Below are positions 6,063 through 6,067 of a DNA stretch of 6,067 nucleotides, piece after piece. The notes beneath the pieces are model-generated. The model saw nothing but the letters and a program-made list of their open reading frames with translations. It was not told where the DNA came from and searched no databases. Made by a program: the position numbers and the translations under genes. The stretch is taken from the NCBI GenBank assembly GCA_946222055.1, contig CAMIEW010000066.1, positions 1 to 6,067 of the forward strand, read 5' to 3'. This stretch comes from an uncultured Porphyromonas sp. (GTDB lineage Bacteria > Bacteroidota > Bacteroidia > Bacteroidales > Porphyromonadaceae). Positions within the stretch are counted from its first letter, which is position 1; every line of letters begins with the position of its first letter.

Positions 6063-6067
6063 AGACC

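Larger units (their letters stand above)
5868..6067. other. right-end non-coding stretch
   Basis: Together with the promoter block, this makes about 294 nt without a supportable gene. Apart from the two hairpins, I see only a short repeat of ACGCATTT (5887-5894 and 5933-5940). The minus-strand frame with an ATG near 5982 has no family resemblance, overlaps the promoter and its repeats, and is not called. No tRNA, transposase or attachment site was recognised. Confidence 0.5.

Overview
The window looks like a chromosomal segment of a moderately high-GC Bacteroidota, most like the Porphyromonas/Bacteroidales group. Three things support this: the gene order murG-murC-ftsQ with Bacteroidetes-type protein sequences, weak or absent Shine-Dalgarno signals before most starts, and a clear Bacteroidetes -7 promoter element (TATCTTTG) on the minus strand. 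The genus is an inference from protein flavour, not proven.

Positions 1-4467 hold five tightly packed plus-strand genes. They are the C-terminal part of murG (cut by the window edge), murC, ftsQ, a cation diffusion facilitator (CDF) transporter and rnhB. Adjacent genes overlap by a few bases or are separated by 15 nt, so they very probably form one transcript whose promoter lies upstream of the window. MurG and MurC act in consecutive cytoplasmic stages of peptidoglycan precursor synthesis, and FtsQ is the membrane divisome scaffold. In many Bacteroidales ftsA and ftsZ follow ftsQ. Here a metal transporter and ribonuclease HII follow instead. The CDF protein carries Asn/Asp plus Asp/Asp at the transport site, a pattern associated with Mn(II) rather than Zn(II). 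A strong intrinsic terminator at 4478-4518 closes the operon.

Positions 4568-5773 hold one minus-strand gene converging on that terminator. It encodes a 401-residue P-loop ATPase of the AAA_14/DUF4143 type, common in multiple copies in Bacteroidales. Its base composition is lower in GC than the operon, consistent with an accessory gene. Its C-terminal PD-(D/E)XK-like domain reads E-V-G-G where the nuclease motif would have E-x-K.

Positions 5774-6067 contain no convincing gene. They hold the promoter of the ATPase gene, two exact 25-nt direct repeats with a 33-nt period directly upstream of the -7 element, an 8-bp perfect hairpin, and at the right edge a GC-rich hairpin followed by a T tract. 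This regulatory block is the least explained part of the window. I found no CRISPR array, tRNA, rRNA, transposase or clear new multi-gene system.
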